Made by a program: the position numbers and the translations under genes. This document shows, in pieces, positions 9,892 to 19,975 of a DNA stretch of 64,000 nucleotides. The notes under the pieces are model-generated. The model was not told the origin of the DNA. It made no database searches and saw nothing but the letters and a program-made list of their open reading frames with translations. The stretch lies in NCBI RefSeq assembly GCF_010731795.1, contig NZ_AP022591.1:1364001-1428000 (forward strand). Reading direction: 5' to 3'. The stretch's first letter is position 1, and every line of letters begins with the position of its first letter. The stretch is from Mycolicibacterium celeriflavum (GTDB lineage: Bacteria > Actinomycetota > Actinomycetes > Mycobacteriales > Mycobacteriaceae).

Positions 9892-10311
9892 ATGTGCGAC
9901 AGTGGAGGTATGAAACACGGCCCCGAGCTGAGTTTCGACGACGAGGGCCGGCCCGTCCTGATCACTCGCGCCGCTCCCGCCTACGAGGAACAGCACCGTC
10001 AACGGGTCCGCAAGTACCTGACCATCATGTCGTTTCGGATTCCGGCGCTGATCCTGGCTGCGGTCGCGTACGGCATCTGGCACAACGGCTTGATCTCGTT
10101 GGGAATTCTGGTGGCCTCGATTCCGCTGCCGTGGATCGCCGTGCTCATCGCCAACGACCGTCCGCCGCGGCGCCCCGAAGAACCCCGGCGGTACGACGCG
10201 CAGCGCCGCGCTGCGCAGTTCCCGACCGCCGAACGGCCGGCCTTGGAACACGGCATCGTCTCCCCGCCGCAACCCGACGGACGCGCCTGCAACGGCGATG
10301 TTCCCAGTTGA
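9892..10311 (+). CDS. DUF3099 membrane protein
   Basis: 139-aa protein equivalent to Rv2709. A short N-terminal region (LSFDDEGRPVLITRAAPAYEEQH) precedes two adjacent transmembrane segments (FRIPALILAAVAYGIWH and ISLGILVASIPLPWIAVLIAND), with an arginine/proline-rich cytosolic tail. ATG 9892 has GGAG five bases upstream. ATG 9910 (MKHGPELS) matches homologues equally well, but its GGAGG is only one base away. It lies directly upstream of sigB. Confidence 0.8.
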   Translation: MCDSGGMKHGPELSFDDEGRPVLITRAAPAYEEQHRQRVRKYLTIMSFRIPALILAAVAYGIWHNGLISLGILVASIPLPWIAVLIANDRPPRRPEEPRRYDAQRRAAQFPTAERPALEHGIVSPPQPDGRACNGDVPS

Positions 10312-10395
10312 GCCGCTTCTGTTCCTTTTCTAAGGACATTCTCAGGTCGACGACGAGAAACCGCTGATCAGAAGGTGTGAACCGGCCGACCGCCG

Positions 10396-10421
10396 GGAAC
10401 TCTTAGAACCTCGTGGGCGTT
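10396..10421 (+). promoter_or_regulatory. ECF-sigma (SigE/SigH-type) promoter of sigB
   Basis: GGAAC at 10396-10400 and CGTT at 10418-10421, separated by 17 bases, match the GGAAC-N16/17-CGTT consensus of mycobacterial ECF sigma factors. In M. tuberculosis sigB is transcribed by SigE, SigH and SigL from such a promoter. It lies 38 bp upstream of the sigB ATG. Confidence 0.8.
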
Positions 10422-10458
10422 GTAGCTCATGACAGTTCGACTTGATCAGGAGGCCGTC

Positions 10459-11418
10459 ATGGCAAATGCCAGCACTATCCGCGTCGACCACGACCTGGAC
10501 GCGCAGAGTCCAGCGGCTGACCTCGTACGCGTGTATCTCAATGGCATTGGCAAAACGGCCTTGCTCAACGCCGCCGACGAGGTCGAGCTCGCAAAACGCA
10601 TCGAGGCAGGGCTTTACGCGAAGCATCTGCTCGAAACACGGAAGCGCTTGGGCGAGAACCGCAAACGTGATCTTGCTGCGGTGGTCCGCGACGGCGAGGC
10701 GGCGCGACGCCATCTGCTGGAAGCCAACCTGCGTCTGGTGGTGTCGCTGGCGAAGCGCTACACCGGCCGCGGCATGCCCCTGCTGGATTTGATCCAGGAG
10801 GGCAATCTGGGCCTCATCCGCGCGATGGAAAAGTTCGACTACACCAAGGGATTCAAGTTCTCGACGTACGCCACGTGGTGGATCCGGCAGGCGATCACGC
10901 GTGGGATGGCGGATCAGAGTCGCACCATCCGGCTTCCGGTGCACCTGGTCGAGCAGGTGAACAAGCTCGCCCGAATCAAGCGGGAGATGCACCAGAATCT
11001 CGGCCGCGAGGCCACCGACGAGGAACTGGCGGCCGAGTCCGGCATTCCCGTGGAGAAGATCACCGATCTGCTGGAACACAGCCGCGACCCGGTGAGCCTC
11101 GACATGCCGGTGGGCAGCGACGAGGAAGCGCCGCTGGGCGACTTCATCGAGGACGCCGAGGCGATGTCCGCCGAGAACGCCGTGATCTCCGAACTGCTGC
11201 ACACCGACATCCGGCACGTGCTGGCCACCCTCGACGAACGCGAGCAGCAGGTGATCCGGCTGCGCTTCGGTCTCGACGACGGTCAGCCGCGCACCCTCGA
11301 CCAGATCGGCAAGCTTTTCGGCCTCTCCCGTGAGCGGGTGCGACAGATCGAGCGCGAGGTCATGGCCAAGCTGCGCAACGGCGACCGAGCCGATCGGCTG
11401 CGGTCTTACGCCAGCTAG
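10459..11418 (+). CDS. sigB: principal-like stress sigma factor SigB
   Basis: 319-aa group 2 sigma factor for stress and stationary phase. It lacks the long N-terminal extension of SigA, and region 1.2 ([20 protein letters not shown]) begins at about residue 19. Region 2 contains [21 protein letters not shown] and region 4 ends with [24 protein letters not shown] 10459 is chosen over 10429 because CAGGAGG lies five bases upstream and [19 protein letters not shown] aligns with M. tuberculosis SigB. An ECF-type promoter lies upstream and a strong hairpin follows the stop codon. Confidence 0.97.
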   Translation: MANASTIRVDHDLDAQSPAADLVRVYLNGIGKTALLNAADEVELAKRIEAGLYAKHLLETRKRLGENRKRDLAAVVRDGEAARRHLLEANLRLVVSLAKRYTGRGMPLLDLIQEGNLGLIRAMEKFDYTKGFKFSTYATWWIRQAITRGMADQSRTIRLPVHLVEQVNKLARIKREMHQNLGREATDEELAAESGIPVEKITDLLEHSRDPVSLDMPVGSDEEAPLGDFIEDAEAMSAENAVISELLHTDIRHVLATLDEREQQVIRLRFGLDDGQPRTLDQIGKLFGLSRERVRQIEREVMAKLRNGDRADRLRSYAS

Positions 11419-11434
11419 TCCATCGATGACGATT

Positions 11435-11457
11435 CCCCGCCGGGACGACCGGCGGGG
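11435..11457 (+). terminator. hairpin terminator after sigB
   Basis: CCCCGCCGG and CCGGCGGGG form a perfect 9-bp stem around the loop GACGA, 17 bases after the sigB stop. There is no U-tract, which is usual for mycobacterial terminators. Confidence 0.65.
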
Positions 11458-11554
11458 ACGCGTCTTCATCGTGCGCGAGCCGCGGTGTCGCGGACGTAAC
11501 AACGCAGTTCAGGCCCTCAGGCCGGTAGACTCATCGCTGACGGAGGGTTAGCGC

Positions 11555-12247
11555 ATGAATGATCTAGTCGACACCACAGAGATGTACCTGCGGACGATCT
11601 ACGACCTCGAAGAAGAGGGCGTGGTGCCATTGCGTGCACGCATCGCGGAGCGTCTGGATCAGAGCGGCCCCACCGTCAGCCAGACCGTGTCCCGGATGGA
11701 ACGCGACGGCCTCCTGCACGTCGCCGGCGATCGCCACCTCGAGCTCACCGACAAGGGCCGTGCCCTGGCCGTGGCCGTCATGCGCAAGCACCGACTCGCC
11801 GAGCGACTGCTTGTCGACGTGATCGGCCTGCCCTGGGAGGAAGTGCACGCCGAGGCCTGCCGGTGGGAACACGTGATGAGCGAAGACGTCGAACGCCGAC
11901 TCGTGCAGGTCCTCAACAATCCCACCACCTCGCCGTTCGGTAACCCGATTCCCGGGCTCTCGGAGTTGGGCCTGATCAACTCGTCGCCGGGCGACGGATT
12001 GAACCTGGTCCGGCTCACCGAGCTGCCGGCCGGTATGCCCGTCGCGGTCGTGGTGCGGCAGCTGACCGAGCACGTCCAGGGCGACGTCGATTTGATCTCC
12101 AGGCTCAAGGATGCGGGCGTGGTTCCCAACGCCCGCGTGACCGTGCAGACCAACGAGCACGGCGGGGTGATGATCGTGATCCCCGGCCACGAGCAGGTCG
12201 AGCTGCCCCACCACATGGCGCACGCCGTCAAGGTCGAGAAGGTCTGA
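11555..12247 (+). CDS. ideR: iron-dependent regulator IdeR (DtxR family)
   Basis: 230-aa Fe2+-activated repressor of siderophore and iron-uptake genes and activator of iron storage. The N-terminal winged HTH covers residues 1-73. The metal ligands of the family are in register: Met10, Cys102, Glu105 and His106 for the primary site, and His79, Glu83 and His98 for the ancillary site. The SH3-like domain occupies the last 80 residues. GGAGGG precedes ATG 11555 and a TAGACT hexamer lies about 25 bp upstream. It follows sigB as in M. tuberculosis (Rv2711). Confidence 0.97.
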   Translation: MNDLVDTTEMYLRTIYDLEEEGVVPLRARIAERLDQSGPTVSQTVSRMERDGLLHVAGDRHLELTDKGRALAVAVMRKHRLAERLLVDVIGLPWEEVHAEACRWEHVMSEDVERRLVQVLNNPTTSPFGNPIPGLSELGLINSSPGDGLNLVRLTELPAGMPVAVVVRQLTEHVQGDVDLISRLKDAGVVPNARVTVQTNEHGGVMIVIPGHEQVELPHHMAHAVKVEKV

Positions 12248-12303
12248 CCCGCCATCTGATTCGCCGCAGCGAGTGCCCAACGGGCCGGGTCGACCGGGCG
12301 CGG

Positions 12304-13344
12304 TCAACCGGCCCGTCGACCGAACACCCGTCTCGGCGGTAACCGCACTCCCAATTGGTCGGCCAACCGGTAGCCCGTGGTGGCCAGCTCACGAATTCGT
12401 TCCGGTCGCAGACCCGATTGCAGCGCGGTGTCGAGCATGCCCGCCATCCGATGCGTGCCGTCGCACCGAAGCGCCGCCTCCAGCGACACCCCCGCCAACG
12501 GACCGTCACCGCGCGAATACGCCGAAAATGCCAGAAGCACAAGGGCTTCCACCCGCCACGGGTCGGGCAGCCGCCGCGACAGCTCGGCCCACAACGACTC
12601 TGCCTGTGTCGCGCTCTCCCCGACCGCCAGCGCGTAAAGCGTGTCGCGCACCTGCAGATCGGTCAGCGCGGCCGCGATCCGAGCCACGACGGGATCGGGC
12701 AATTCCTCACCGTCGGCGACCCGGGCGGCCGTCGCGATCACGGCCTCGATATCGCTGCCGGCGTCGGCGTGCGATCGACCGGACTGCGCGTCGGCGATGG
12801 GTACGGCCAACGCCGCCGCGCGGGCGGAATCGGTGACCGCGATGACGTCCTGAAGCTCGGCGCGCCGGGCATAGAGCCTGCGCCCGTCGAGAACGGCGGC
12901 CATCGCGAGCGGCGATGCCGACGGGTCTTCCACGATGCCCGCCTCGCCGCAACCGTCGGCGCAGTGCCATCGCCCTCCGGCCGCGACCCGGTCGACAACA
13001 TGCGCGGCGAGCAGTTCGATGCCGCGTTCGGCCAGGGCGGCCGCCAACATCGCGGCGAGTTCGCCGTACTCGTCGTTGCACAGGCGGCAACCGGCGCCGT
13101 CCTCGTCGACGATGACAGCAATCGCCGAGTCCGGTCGCGCCGCTGCGGCCACCTCGGCGATGTGGTCGACCGATTCGGGCAACTCATCGGAGAGGTCCAC
13201 GCGCATGACGCATCCCAGCGTGCCGCGCTCCACGGTCACGAGCACGAGGGATTTCTCCGGGACGAAACCCAGGACGGCGGGCAGGGCCGCGATGAGGACT
13301 GCGGGACGGTTCAGCTGGAAATCGGGTGATGGTGAGGTCGTCAT
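12304..13344 (-). CDS. DUF4192 domain protein
   Basis: 346-aa protein equivalent to Rv2712c. The DUF4192 hallmark appears at the start ([27 protein letters not shown]), followed by [22 protein letters not shown] in the centre and a helical C-terminal region ([23 protein letters not shown]). The frame is open upstream to 13668, but ATG 13344 ([14 protein letters not shown]) fits the family. It is divergent from sthA. The family is common in actinobacteria without an assigned function. Confidence 0.86.
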   Translation of the reverse strand: MTTSPSPDFQLNRPAVLIAALPAVLGFVPEKSLVLVTVERGTLGCVMRVDLSDELPESVDHIAEVAAAARPDSAIAVIVDEDGAGCRLCNDEYGELAAMLAAALAERGIELLAAHVVDRVAAGGRWHCADGCGEAGIVEDPSASPLAMAAVLDGRRLYARRAELQDVIAVTDSARAAALAVPIADAQSGRSHADAGSDIEAVIATAARVADGEELPDPVVARIAAALTDLQVRDTLYALAVGESATQAESLWAELSRRLPDPWRVEALVLLAFSAYSRGDGPLAGVSLEAALRCDGTHRMAGMLDTALQSGLRPERIRELATTGYRLADQLGVRLPPRRVFGRRAG

Positions 13345-13516
13345 GGGGCGACCCTCCCCGGCGGCTCGGACGGCGGGCGCCCGTCGAGGGTCGCGGCCGG
13401 CGAAGCTGTGGATCAATTCGAGGTTGGGGATGAAATTCGCTTCCGGTTGCCGCCTGTCGGCCTGCGGAATCCGGCCAACCGGCGTACACCTTGTTGCTAT
13501 GGGTGCCTTGGGTTCC

Positions 13517-14923
13517 ATGCTGGAGTACGACCTCGTTGTCCTCGGTTCCGGTCCCGGCGGGCAGAAAGCCGCGATCGCCGCGGCGAAACTCGGCAAGACG
13601 GTCGCCGTCGTCGAGCGCGGCCGGATGCTCGGCGGTGTTTGCGTGAACACCGGAACCATTCCCTCCAAGACGCTTCGGGAGGCGGTCGTCTACCTCACCG
13701 GCATGAGCCAGCGCGAGCTGTACGGCGCGAGCTACCGCGTCAAGGAGAAGATCACGCCGGCGGACCTGCTCGCACGCACGGCGCACGTGATCGGCAAGGA
13801 GCAGGACGTCGTCCGCTCGCAGTTGATACGCAACCGCATCGACCTCTTCCAGGGCCACGGTCGGTTCGTTGACCCGCACACCGTGCTGGTCGAGGAGCCC
13901 ACCCGCGGTGAGCGCACCACGGTCAGCGGCGATTACGTGGTGATCGCCACCGGCACCAAACCGGCCCGGCCGGCCGGCGTCGAGTTCGACGAGGACCGCG
14001 TGCTCGACTCCGACGGGATCCTCGACCTGAAGTCGCTGCCCGCGACGATGGTCGTGGTCGGCGCGGGGGTGATCGGGATCGAGTACGCGTCGATGTTCGC
14101 CGCGCTCGGCACCAAAGTCACCGTGGTGGAGAAGCGCGACACCATGCTGGATTTCTGCGACCCCGAGATCGTGGAAGCCCTCAAGTTCCACCTGCGCGAC
14201 CTCGCGGTGACATTCCGGTTCGGCGAGGAGGTGACGGCCGTGGACGTCGGCGCGGCGGGCACCGTCACCACGCTGGCCAGCGGCAAGCAGATCCCCGCCG
14301 AGACCGTGATGTACTCCGCCGGCAGGCAGGGCCAGACCGAACACCTCGATCTGGCCAACGCGGGCCTGGAAACCGACGCGCGCGGCCGCATCGACGTCGA
14401 CAGCAACTATCAGACGAAGGTCGACCACGTCTATGCCGTCGGCGATGTGATCGGCTTTCCGGCGTTGGCCGCCACCTCGATGGACCAGGGCAGGCTGGCG
14501 GCGTACCACGCGTTCGGCGAGCCCGCGAAGGGCATGACCGATCTGCAGCCGATCGGCATCTATTCGATTCCGGAGGTGTCTTACGTCGGCGCCACCGAGG
14601 TCGAGTTGACCCGCAACGCGATCCCGTACGAAGTCGGGGTGTCGCGCTACCGGGAGTTGGCCAGGGGCCAGATCGCCGGCGATTCCTACGGCATGCTCAA
14701 GCTGCTGGTCTCGACCGACGACCTGAAGCTGCTCGGCGTGCACATCTTCGGTACCAGCGCCACCGAGATGGTGCACATCGGTCAGGCCGTCATGGGCTGC
14801 GGGGGTACCGTCGAATACCTGGTCGACGCGGTGTTCAACTACCCCACCTTCTCCGAGGCCTACAAAGTCGCCGCGCTGGACGTGATGAACAAGCTGCGGG
14901 CACTCAACCAGTTCCGCACCTAG
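13517..14923 (+). CDS. sthA: soluble pyridine nucleotide transhydrogenase
   Basis: 468-aa FAD enzyme that transfers hydride between NADPH and NAD+, balancing the two pools. The N-terminal FAD dinucleotide fold ([19 protein letters not shown]) is followed by [16 protein letters not shown]. The second redox Cys of the disulphide reductase family is replaced by Thr, as in true SthA. The NAD(P)-binding fold is [20 protein letters not shown], and the second FAD motif is [17 protein letters not shown] 13517 ([12 protein letters not shown]) gives the same length as Rv2713; ATG 13499 would add six residues. Confidence 0.95.
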   Translation: MLEYDLVVLGSGPGGQKAAIAAAKLGKTVAVVERGRMLGGVCVNTGTIPSKTLREAVVYLTGMSQRELYGASYRVKEKITPADLLARTAHVIGKEQDVVRSQLIRNRIDLFQGHGRFVDPHTVLVEEPTRGERTTVSGDYVVIATGTKPARPAGVEFDEDRVLDSDGILDLKSLPATMVVVGAGVIGIEYASMFAALGTKVTVVEKRDTMLDFCDPEIVEALKFHLRDLAVTFRFGEEVTAVDVGAAGTVTTLASGKQIPAETVMYSAGRQGQTEHLDLANAGLETDARGRIDVDSNYQTKVDHVYAVGDVIGFPALAATSMDQGRLAAYHAFGEPAKGMTDLQPIGIYSIPEVSYVGATEVELTRNAIPYEVGVSRYRELARGQIAGDSYGMLKLLVSTDDLKLLGVHIFGTSATEMVHIGQAVMGCGGTVEYLVDAVFNYPTFSEAYKVAALDVMNKLRALNQFRT

Positions 14924-15137
14924 CCGCGCGACGATCAAGCGGCGAGGGACGAGCCGCGTTGAGGAGTGCGGCCGTGAGCCGAGCCGCATCGGCCATGGCC
15001 GTCGAACGGAGCCGGCAAACAATCTGCCCGATCGGGCATGGGATGCCCGGCAACGGGAACGCAACGTGCGCGAGACTAGTTGTCACAGGTACGAAGGCAT
15101 TGATTGTCTTGGCACCACCGCGAGGAGGCGAGGCTCG

Positions 15138-16136
15138 ATGGCTGACAGCCCAGAACACCCTGGTAACCCCGAACAGCGCTACCAGCCGGAACAATCCGGC
15201 ATGTACGAGCTGGAGTTCCCCGCACCCCAACTGTCCTCGACGGATGGCCGGGGCCCGGTGCTGATCCATGCCCTCGAAGGGTTCTCCGATGCCGGACACG
15301 CCATCCGGTTGGCCGCCCAGCATCTCAAGGACACGCTCGACACCGAGCTGGTGGCGTCGTTCGCAATCGACGAGCTGCTGGACTACCGGTCCCGGCGTCC
15401 GTTGATGACCTTCAAGACCGATCACTTCACCCACTACGAGGACCCCGAACTCAACCTGTACGCGATGCGCGACAGCGTCGGCACCCCATTTCTGCTGCTC
15501 GCCGGGCTCGAACCCGACCTTCGCTGGGAGCGGTTCATCACCGCCGTGCGGCTGTTGGCCGAACGGCTCGACGTGCGCCGGGTCGTGGGACTGGGCACCA
15601 TCCCGATGGCCGTGCCACACACCCGCCCCATCACGATGACGGCGCACTCCAGCGACAAGGAGCTCATCGCCGACCACCAGCCGTGGGTCGGAGAAGTACA
15701 GGTTCCCGCCAGCGTGTCGAACCTGCTCGAGTTCCGGATGTCGCAGCACGGGCACGAGGCCGTCGGGTTCACCGTGCACGTACCGCACTACCTCGCGCAG
15801 ACCGACTACCCCGCCGCGGCAGAGGCGCTGCTGGCCGAGGTGGCCAGGAACGCGTCGCTGAACATCCCGCTGGACGCCCTGGTGGCAGCCGGCGCGGAAG
15901 TGCTGACCAAGATCAATGAGCAGGTCGAGGAGAGCCCCGAGGTCGCACAGGTGGTGGCCGCGCTCGAGCGCCAGTACGACGCCTTCATCGCCGCCCAGGA
16001 GAACCGGTCGCTGCTGGCCAGCGATGAGGACCTGCCCAGCGGCGAAGAGCTCGGCGCGGAGTTCGAACGGTTCCTCGCCCAGCAGGCCGAAAAGAAGTCC
16101 GGGGATCCGTTCCAGGACGGCGACGACACCGGTTAG
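15138..16136 (+). CDS. PAC2 family protein (proteasome assembly chaperone-like)
   Basis: 332-aa protein equivalent to Rv2714. The PAC2 fold is indicated by VLIHALEGFSDAGHAIRLAAQHL near residue 40, FAIDELLDYRSRRP, and LLLAGLEPDLRWERF. VPHYLAQTDYPAAAEALL and an acidic helical C-terminus follow. ATG 15138 has GAGGAGGCGAGG upstream; the frame is open to 15066 but those residues are unlike homologues. The structure of the family resembles eukaryotic proteasome assembly chaperone 2, though its bacterial role is not established. The 214 bp upstream hold no other gene. Confidence 0.88.
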   Translation: MADSPEHPGNPEQRYQPEQSGMYELEFPAPQLSSTDGRGPVLIHALEGFSDAGHAIRLAAQHLKDTLDTELVASFAIDELLDYRSRRPLMTFKTDHFTHYEDPELNLYAMRDSVGTPFLLLAGLEPDLRWERFITAVRLLAERLDVRRVVGLGTIPMAVPHTRPITMTAHSSDKELIADHQPWVGEVQVPASVSNLLEFRMSQHGHEAVGFTVHVPHYLAQTDYPAAAEALLAEVARNASLNIPLDALVAAGAEVLTKINEQVEESPEVAQVVAALERQYDAFIAAQENRSLLASDEDLPSGEELGAEFERFLAQQAEKKSGDPFQDGDDTG

Positions 16137-16202
16137 CCCACGTCGCTTGACATTGAGCGTCAATAATTAGCGCGTCTCGCGAACGCCAGCTAAGTTGACG
16201 CA

Positions 16203-17225
16203 ATGGCCGCGCGAAAGCCGAACCTACGCCCGGTACGGGAACTGACGCCGATCCTGCAGCACCGCACCATCCACGGTTATCGCCGGGCGTACCGGGTGGC
16301 GGGTTCTGGGCCCGCGATCCTGCTGATCCACGGCATCGGCGACAACTCCACCACCTGGAATGCGGTGCAGGCGAAGCTCGCCCAGCGGTTCACGGTCATC
16401 GCGCCCGATCTTCTGGGCCACGGAAAATCCGACAAACCGCGCGCGGATTACTCGGTCGCCGCCTACGCCAACGGCATGCGCGACCTGCTGAGCGTCCTGG
16501 ACATCGACCGGGTGACGGTCATCGGTCATTCCCTCGGTGGCGGGGTGGCCATGCAGTTCGCCTACCAGTTCCCGCAACTGGTCGACCGGCTCATCCTGGT
16601 CGGAGCCGGCGGGGTCACCAAGGATGTCAACATTGCGCTGCGATTCGCTTCGCTGCCGATGGGCAGTGAGGCGCTGGCACTGCTGCGTCTGCCGCTGGTG
16701 CTGCCGACACTGCAGGCGGTGGGCCGCATCGCCGGCGGGATGTTCGGATCCACCGGCCTGGGCCGCGACCTGCCCCAAGTGCTGCGCATTCTCAATGACC
16801 TACCCGAACCGACCGCGTCTTCGGCGTTCGCCCGCACTCTGCGCGCCGTGGTGGATTGGCGCGGTCAGGTCGTGACCATGCTGGACCGCTGCTACCTGAC
16901 GCAATCGGTTCCAGTGCAGTTGATCTGGGGTAGCGGTGACGCCGTGATACCGGTAAGTCACGCCCGGATGGCGCACGCCGCGATGCCTGGTTCGCGGTTG
17001 GAAATCTTCGAGGGCTCCGGTCATTTCCCGTTCCACGACGACCCCGATCGCTTCGTCGAGGTGGTGGAGAAGTTCATCGACGGCACCGAACCAGCGGTCT
17101 ACGACCAGGAGTACCTGCGCGGGCTGTTACGGGCGGGCGTCAACCAGGGCACGATCTCCGGCTCGGTCGACACCCGGGTCGCCGTGCTCGACGCGATCGG
17201 CGCCGACGAGCGCAGCGCCACCTGA
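16203..17225 (+). CDS. alpha/beta hydrolase
   Basis: 340-aa hydrolase equivalent to Rv2715. The oxyanion HG motif is in [14 protein letters not shown] (about residue 40), the nucleophile elbow is GHSLGGG (Ser near residue 106), the acidic residue is likely in WGSGDAVIP, and the catalytic His is in [12 protein letters not shown]. The substrate is unknown. A hairpin directly after the stop separates it from the PhzF gene. A small inverted repeat TTGAC-N7-GTCAA lies about 40 bp upstream. Confidence 0.9.
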   Translation: MAARKPNLRPVRELTPILQHRTIHGYRRAYRVAGSGPAILLIHGIGDNSTTWNAVQAKLAQRFTVIAPDLLGHGKSDKPRADYSVAAYANGMRDLLSVLDIDRVTVIGHSLGGGVAMQFAYQFPQLVDRLILVGAGGVTKDVNIALRFASLPMGSEALALLRLPLVLPTLQAVGRIAGGMFGSTGLGRDLPQVLRILNDLPEPTASSAFARTLRAVVDWRGQVVTMLDRCYLTQSVPVQLIWGSGDAVIPVSHARMAHAAMPGSRLEIFEGSGHFPFHDDPDRFVEVVEKFIDGTEPAVYDQEYLRGLLRAGVNQGTISGSVDTRVAVLDAIGADERSAT

Positions 17226-17246
17226 CCGCCGCATCGACTGCGGCGG
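17226..17246 (+). terminator. hairpin directly after the hydrolase stop
   Basis: CCGCCGCA and TGCGGCGG pair perfectly around TCGAC, starting at the base after the TGA stop. The position and strength suggest a transcription terminator without a U-tract. Confidence 0.5.
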
Positions 17247-17283
17247 CGCCGCTGTGACGCCGCTAAGAAGTAGCATCGGCCCC

Positions 17284-17970
17284 ATGGCCATCGACGTCAC
17301 CGTGCTGCGGGTCTTCACCGACCCCGACGGCAACTACGGAAACCCGCTGGGCGTCGTCGACGCCAGCGCCGTCGACGCGGGCGCCCGGCAGCGGATAGCC
17401 GCCCAATTGGGTTACAGCGAAACCATATTCATCGACCTACCGTCGCCCGGCACCAGCACCGCGCACGCCCACATCCACACGCCGGCCGTCGAATTGCCCT
17501 TCGCGGGGCATCCGACGGTCGGTGCGGCCTGGTGGCTTCGCGAACGAGGCACTCCAATTCACACGCTGAGGGTTCATGCCGGCATCGTGCAGGTGTCATA
17601 CACCGACGACCTCACCTCGGTCAGGGCGCGGGCGGAGTGGGCGCCGGAATTCGCCGTCCACGACGTCGCCTCCGTCGACGACCTTCTCGCTGTCGACCCG
17701 TCCGATTACCCGGACGACGTCAACCACTACCTGTGGACGTGGGTCGACCGGGAACAAGGGGTAGTGCGGTCACGGATGTTCGCGACCGACCTCGGCGTGC
17801 CCGAGGACGAGGCCACCGGCGCCGCCGCCGTCCGGATCACCGACTACCTGAGCCGCGACCTGACGATCGTTCAAGGCAAGGGTTCGCACATCCACACGGA
17901 GTGGAGCGCCGACGGCTGGGTCCGCATCGCCGGCCGCGTCGTCAGTGACGGCGTCAAGCAGATCGATTGA
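17284..17970 (+). CDS. PhzF family protein
   Basis: 228-aa protein of the PhzF/diaminopimelate epimerase-like superfamily, equivalent to Rv2716. Family features are [24 protein letters not shown] (the position of the catalytic acidic residue), and [20 protein letters not shown]. The C-terminal half ends [26 protein letters not shown] 17284 is chosen over an upstream in-frame ATG at 17254, which falls in the preceding terminator region. The substrate is unknown; members are isomerases of small metabolites. Confidence 0.88.
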   Translation: MAIDVTVLRVFTDPDGNYGNPLGVVDASAVDAGARQRIAAQLGYSETIFIDLPSPGTSTAHAHIHTPAVELPFAGHPTVGAAWWLRERGTPIHTLRVHAGIVQVSYTDDLTSVRARAEWAPEFAVHDVASVDDLLAVDPSDYPDDVNHYLWTWVDREQGVVRSRMFATDLGVPEDEATGAAAVRITDYLSRDLTIVQGKGSHIHTEWSADGWVRIAGRVVSDGVKQID

Positions 17971-17989
17971 GTTTCGCCTCCGCGGCCGC

Positions 17990-18460
17990 TCAGCTGGCGG
18001 TCGGCTGCGGTGAATTGCGGTGCGCGCGCAGTGCCTCGATTTCGCGCTCGAAGTCCTCCGCCGAGGTGAACCCGCGGTATACCGACGCGAACCGAAGGTA
18101 CGCCACTTCGTCGAGGTCCCGCAGCGGCCCCAGAATGGCCAGGCCGACCTCATGGCTGGGCACCTCGGGTGAACCGGCGGCGCGCACACTGTCCTCGACC
18201 TGCTGCGCCAGCAGATTCAGCGCATCGTCGTCGACCTGCCGACCCTGACAGGCTCGACGTACGCCTTTGATCACCTTTTCGCGGCTGAACGGCTCGGTGA
18301 CACCGCTGCGTTTGACGACAGCCAGCACCGCGGTCTCCACCGTGGTGAACCGCCTTCCGCATTCGGGACAGGAACGGCGCCGTCGGATCGCCTGGCCTTC
18401 GTCGGTTTCACGCGAGTCGACCACTCGTGAATCGGGGTGACGACAGAACGGACAGTGCAT
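17990..18460 (-). CDS. nrdR: transcriptional repressor NrdR
   Basis: 156-aa ATP/dATP-sensing repressor of ribonucleotide reductase operons. The N-terminal zinc ribbon is CPFC...CPECGRRF (Cys3, Cys6 and two later Cys), with the basic loop AIRRRRS between. The ATP-cone domain runs from [13 protein letters not shown] to about residue 140 ([19 protein letters not shown]). ATG 18460 ([13 protein letters not shown]) is the family start. It is the equivalent of Rv2718c; the small gene that separates it from the PhzF gene in M. tuberculosis (Rv2717c) is absent here. Confidence 0.96.
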   Translation of the reverse strand: MHCPFCRHPDSRVVDSRETDEGQAIRRRRSCPECGRRFTTVETAVLAVVKRSGVTEPFSREKVIKGVRRACQGRQVDDDALNLLAQQVEDSVRAAGSPEVPSHEVGLAILGPLRDLDEVAYLRFASVYRGFTSAEDFEREIEALRAHRNSPQPTAS

Positions 18461-18619
18461 CACCGCTCCTTCGCCGCGCCAACAAACGACCAACTCGAAC
18501 CTCTCTGAGCGTACCTGCGGCACGTTCCGGAAGCCCATGACCGGGGCGATCGGCACGTAGGCCGACGATCTTTCGGTGAACACGATTGCGCGGCAGGCCT
18601 TCCGCGAGCCGGCCGACGG

Positions 18620-19072
18620 TCAGCCGACCGGGGCGATGAGCGTCTGCCCGGCATCCAGTGCAGCCGAGTCGAGCTGGTTGAGCTCGCGAATCCGGTCCGC
18701 CACCTGACCCACTGGGGCGTCGGGCGCCACCCGCTGCGCCACCTGGTGCAGGCTCTCTCCGCTCTGCACCTGAACCACCGCGAGCCGATCCGGAACGGCG
18801 GCCGGGCTGGTGCCGACCACGCCGCCGAACTGTGCGACCAGGCCGAGCCAAACCGTGATCCCAGCGGCCACCAACGCGAGCAGCACCGTGGTGCCCGGGG
18901 TGATCGGCCGCCGGCGGTGCGACGCGCGCGACATCAGCACGCCTGTACCGCTGTAACGCACCGATGCTCCGCCAGGGCAAGTGGACCGCGACCGCCTGCG
19001 ATCGTAGGCAGGCCTGATACGGGGCCTGGCCGTCGGCGGGGCCTGAACTTCCGGGGTTTCGAGAATCGTCAT
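18620..19072 (-). CDS. LysM-domain membrane protein, ChiZ-like (SOS-induced)
   Basis: 150-aa protein equivalent to Rv2719c (ChiZ), a DNA-damage-induced cell-wall-active protein that slows division in M. tuberculosis. A basic proline/arginine-rich N-terminus is followed by one transmembrane helix ([22 protein letters not shown]) and an extracytoplasmic LysM-like domain ([16 protein letters not shown]...[10 protein letters not shown]). ATG 19072 has GGAAGG upstream. It is divergent from lexA, and a LexA-type box lies about 70 bp upstream, consistent with SOS control. Confidence 0.85.
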   Translation of the reverse strand: MTILETPEVQAPPTARPRIRPAYDRRRSRSTCPGGASVRYSGTGVLMSRASHRRRPITPGTTVLLALVAAGITVWLGLVAQFGGVVGTSPAAVPDRLAVVQVQSGESLHQVAQRVAPDAPVGQVADRIRELNQLDSAALDAGQTLIAPVG

Positions 19073-19139
19073 CGTGATGCCTTCCGGTCCGCTGCTTTCG
19101 CTCTTGTGTTCGAACATACTCGCTCATGCGTTCGATTTA

Positions 19140-19155
19140 TAGAACATGTGATCGA
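19140..19155. promoter_or_regulatory. LexA (SOS) box of the ChiZ-like gene
   Basis: TAGAACATGTGATCGA matches the mycobacterial SOS consensus TCGAAC-N4-GTTCGA with one mismatch in each half. It is 68 bp upstream of the ChiZ-like start and 125 bp upstream of lexA. Confidence 0.6.
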
Positions 19156-19231
19156 ACTGTTGCAGACGATAAAGCACCCCACCGACAGAAAGATCCGTCG
19201 TGCTGCGCACGACTTCGGCAGCCGACACACC

Positions 19232-19247
19232 TCGAACACATGTTTGA
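19232..19247. promoter_or_regulatory. LexA (SOS) box of lexA
   Basis: TCGAACACATGTTTGA matches TCGAAC-N4-GTTCGA with one mismatch (GTTTGA). It lies 33 bp upstream of the lexA ATG, the expected autoregulatory position. Confidence 0.85.
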
Positions 19248-19279
19248 TTAATCGGGTGCTGAGGGTTACATTCGGCGTC

Positions 19280-19975
19280 ATGGACTCCAGCAGCGGTACT
19301 CCGGACGGCACCGGCGGGGGGCGGGCACTTGACCCTGGGCTCACCGAACGCCAACGCACAATTCTCGATGTGATCCGGTCATCGGTCACAACACGCGGCT
19401 ATCCCCCGAGCATCAGGGAGATCGGCAACGCGGTCGGGCTGACTTCTACATCATCGGTGGCGCACCAACTGCGCACCCTGGAGCGGAAGGGTTACCTGCG
19501 GCGTGACCCCAACCGCCCGCGCGCCGTCGACGTGCGTGGTGCCGACGAGGCAGTGACCGCGATCGTCGCCACCGATGTCGCGGGCTCCGACGCGCTACCG
19601 GAGCCGATGTTCGTGCCCGTGCTCGGGCGGATCGCCGCCGGTGGGCCGATCCTCGCCGAAGAGGCTGTCGAGGACGTGTTCCCGCTGCCGCGCGAGCTGG
19701 TCGGTGAGGGCTCGCTCTTCCTGCTGAAAGTCGTCGGCGACTCGATGGTCGACGCGGCGATCTGCGACGGCGACTGGGTGGTCGTGCGTCAGCAGAACGT
19801 CGCAGACAACGGCGACATCGTGGCCGCGATGATCGACGGTGAGGCCACGGTCAAGACGTTCAAACGCACGCGTGGTCAGGTGTGGCTGATGCCGCACAAC
19901 CCGGCCTTCGATCCGATCCCGGGTAACGACGCCGCGGTGCTCGGCAAGGTCGTCACCGTCATCCGGAAGATCTAG
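19280..19975 (+). CDS. lexA: SOS repressor LexA
   Basis: 231-aa repressor of the SOS regulon that self-cleaves when stimulated by RecA-ssDNA. The winged HTH is at residues 25-85 ([42 protein letters not shown]). The Ala-Gly cleavage site is in GRIAAGGP, the catalytic Ser in [11 protein letters not shown] and the Lys in [13 protein letters not shown] 19280 ([10 protein letters not shown]) follows a LexA box by 33 bp. The stop overlaps that of the convergent LGFP-repeat gene by four bases. Confidence 0.97.
   Translation: MDSSSGTPDGTGGGRALDPGLTERQRTILDVIRSSVTTRGYPPSIREIGNAVGLTSTSSVAHQLRTLERKGYLRRDPNRPRAVDVRGADEAVTAIVATDVAGSDALPEPMFVPVLGRIAAGGPILAEEAVEDVFPLPRELVGEGSLFLLKVVGDSMVDAAICDGDWVVVRQQNVADNGDIVAAMIDGEATVKTFKRTRGQVWLMPHNPAFDPIPGNDAAVLGKVVTVIRKI

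Noticed and set aside
10342..11502. 386-codon open frame antisense to sigB
   Set aside because: Mirrors sigB coding constraint; no start context or recognisable domain. The same holds for the frame antisense to sigA at 5531-6334.
11555..12247. IdeR iron box (TTAGGTTAGGCTAACCTAA-type) in this region
   Set aside because: Looked for near ideR and in intergenic regions; no convincing match was seen.
13184..15064. 626-codon open frame antisense to sthA
   Set aside because: His/Arg/Gly/Val-rich composition typical of the complementary frame of a high-GC gene; sthA on the other strand matches its family end to end.
16147..16163. TTGAC-N7-GTCAA inverted repeat upstream of the hydrolase as an operator or promoter
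   Set aside because: Only 5-bp arms and no -10 at the right distance from the TTGACA-like part; could be chance.
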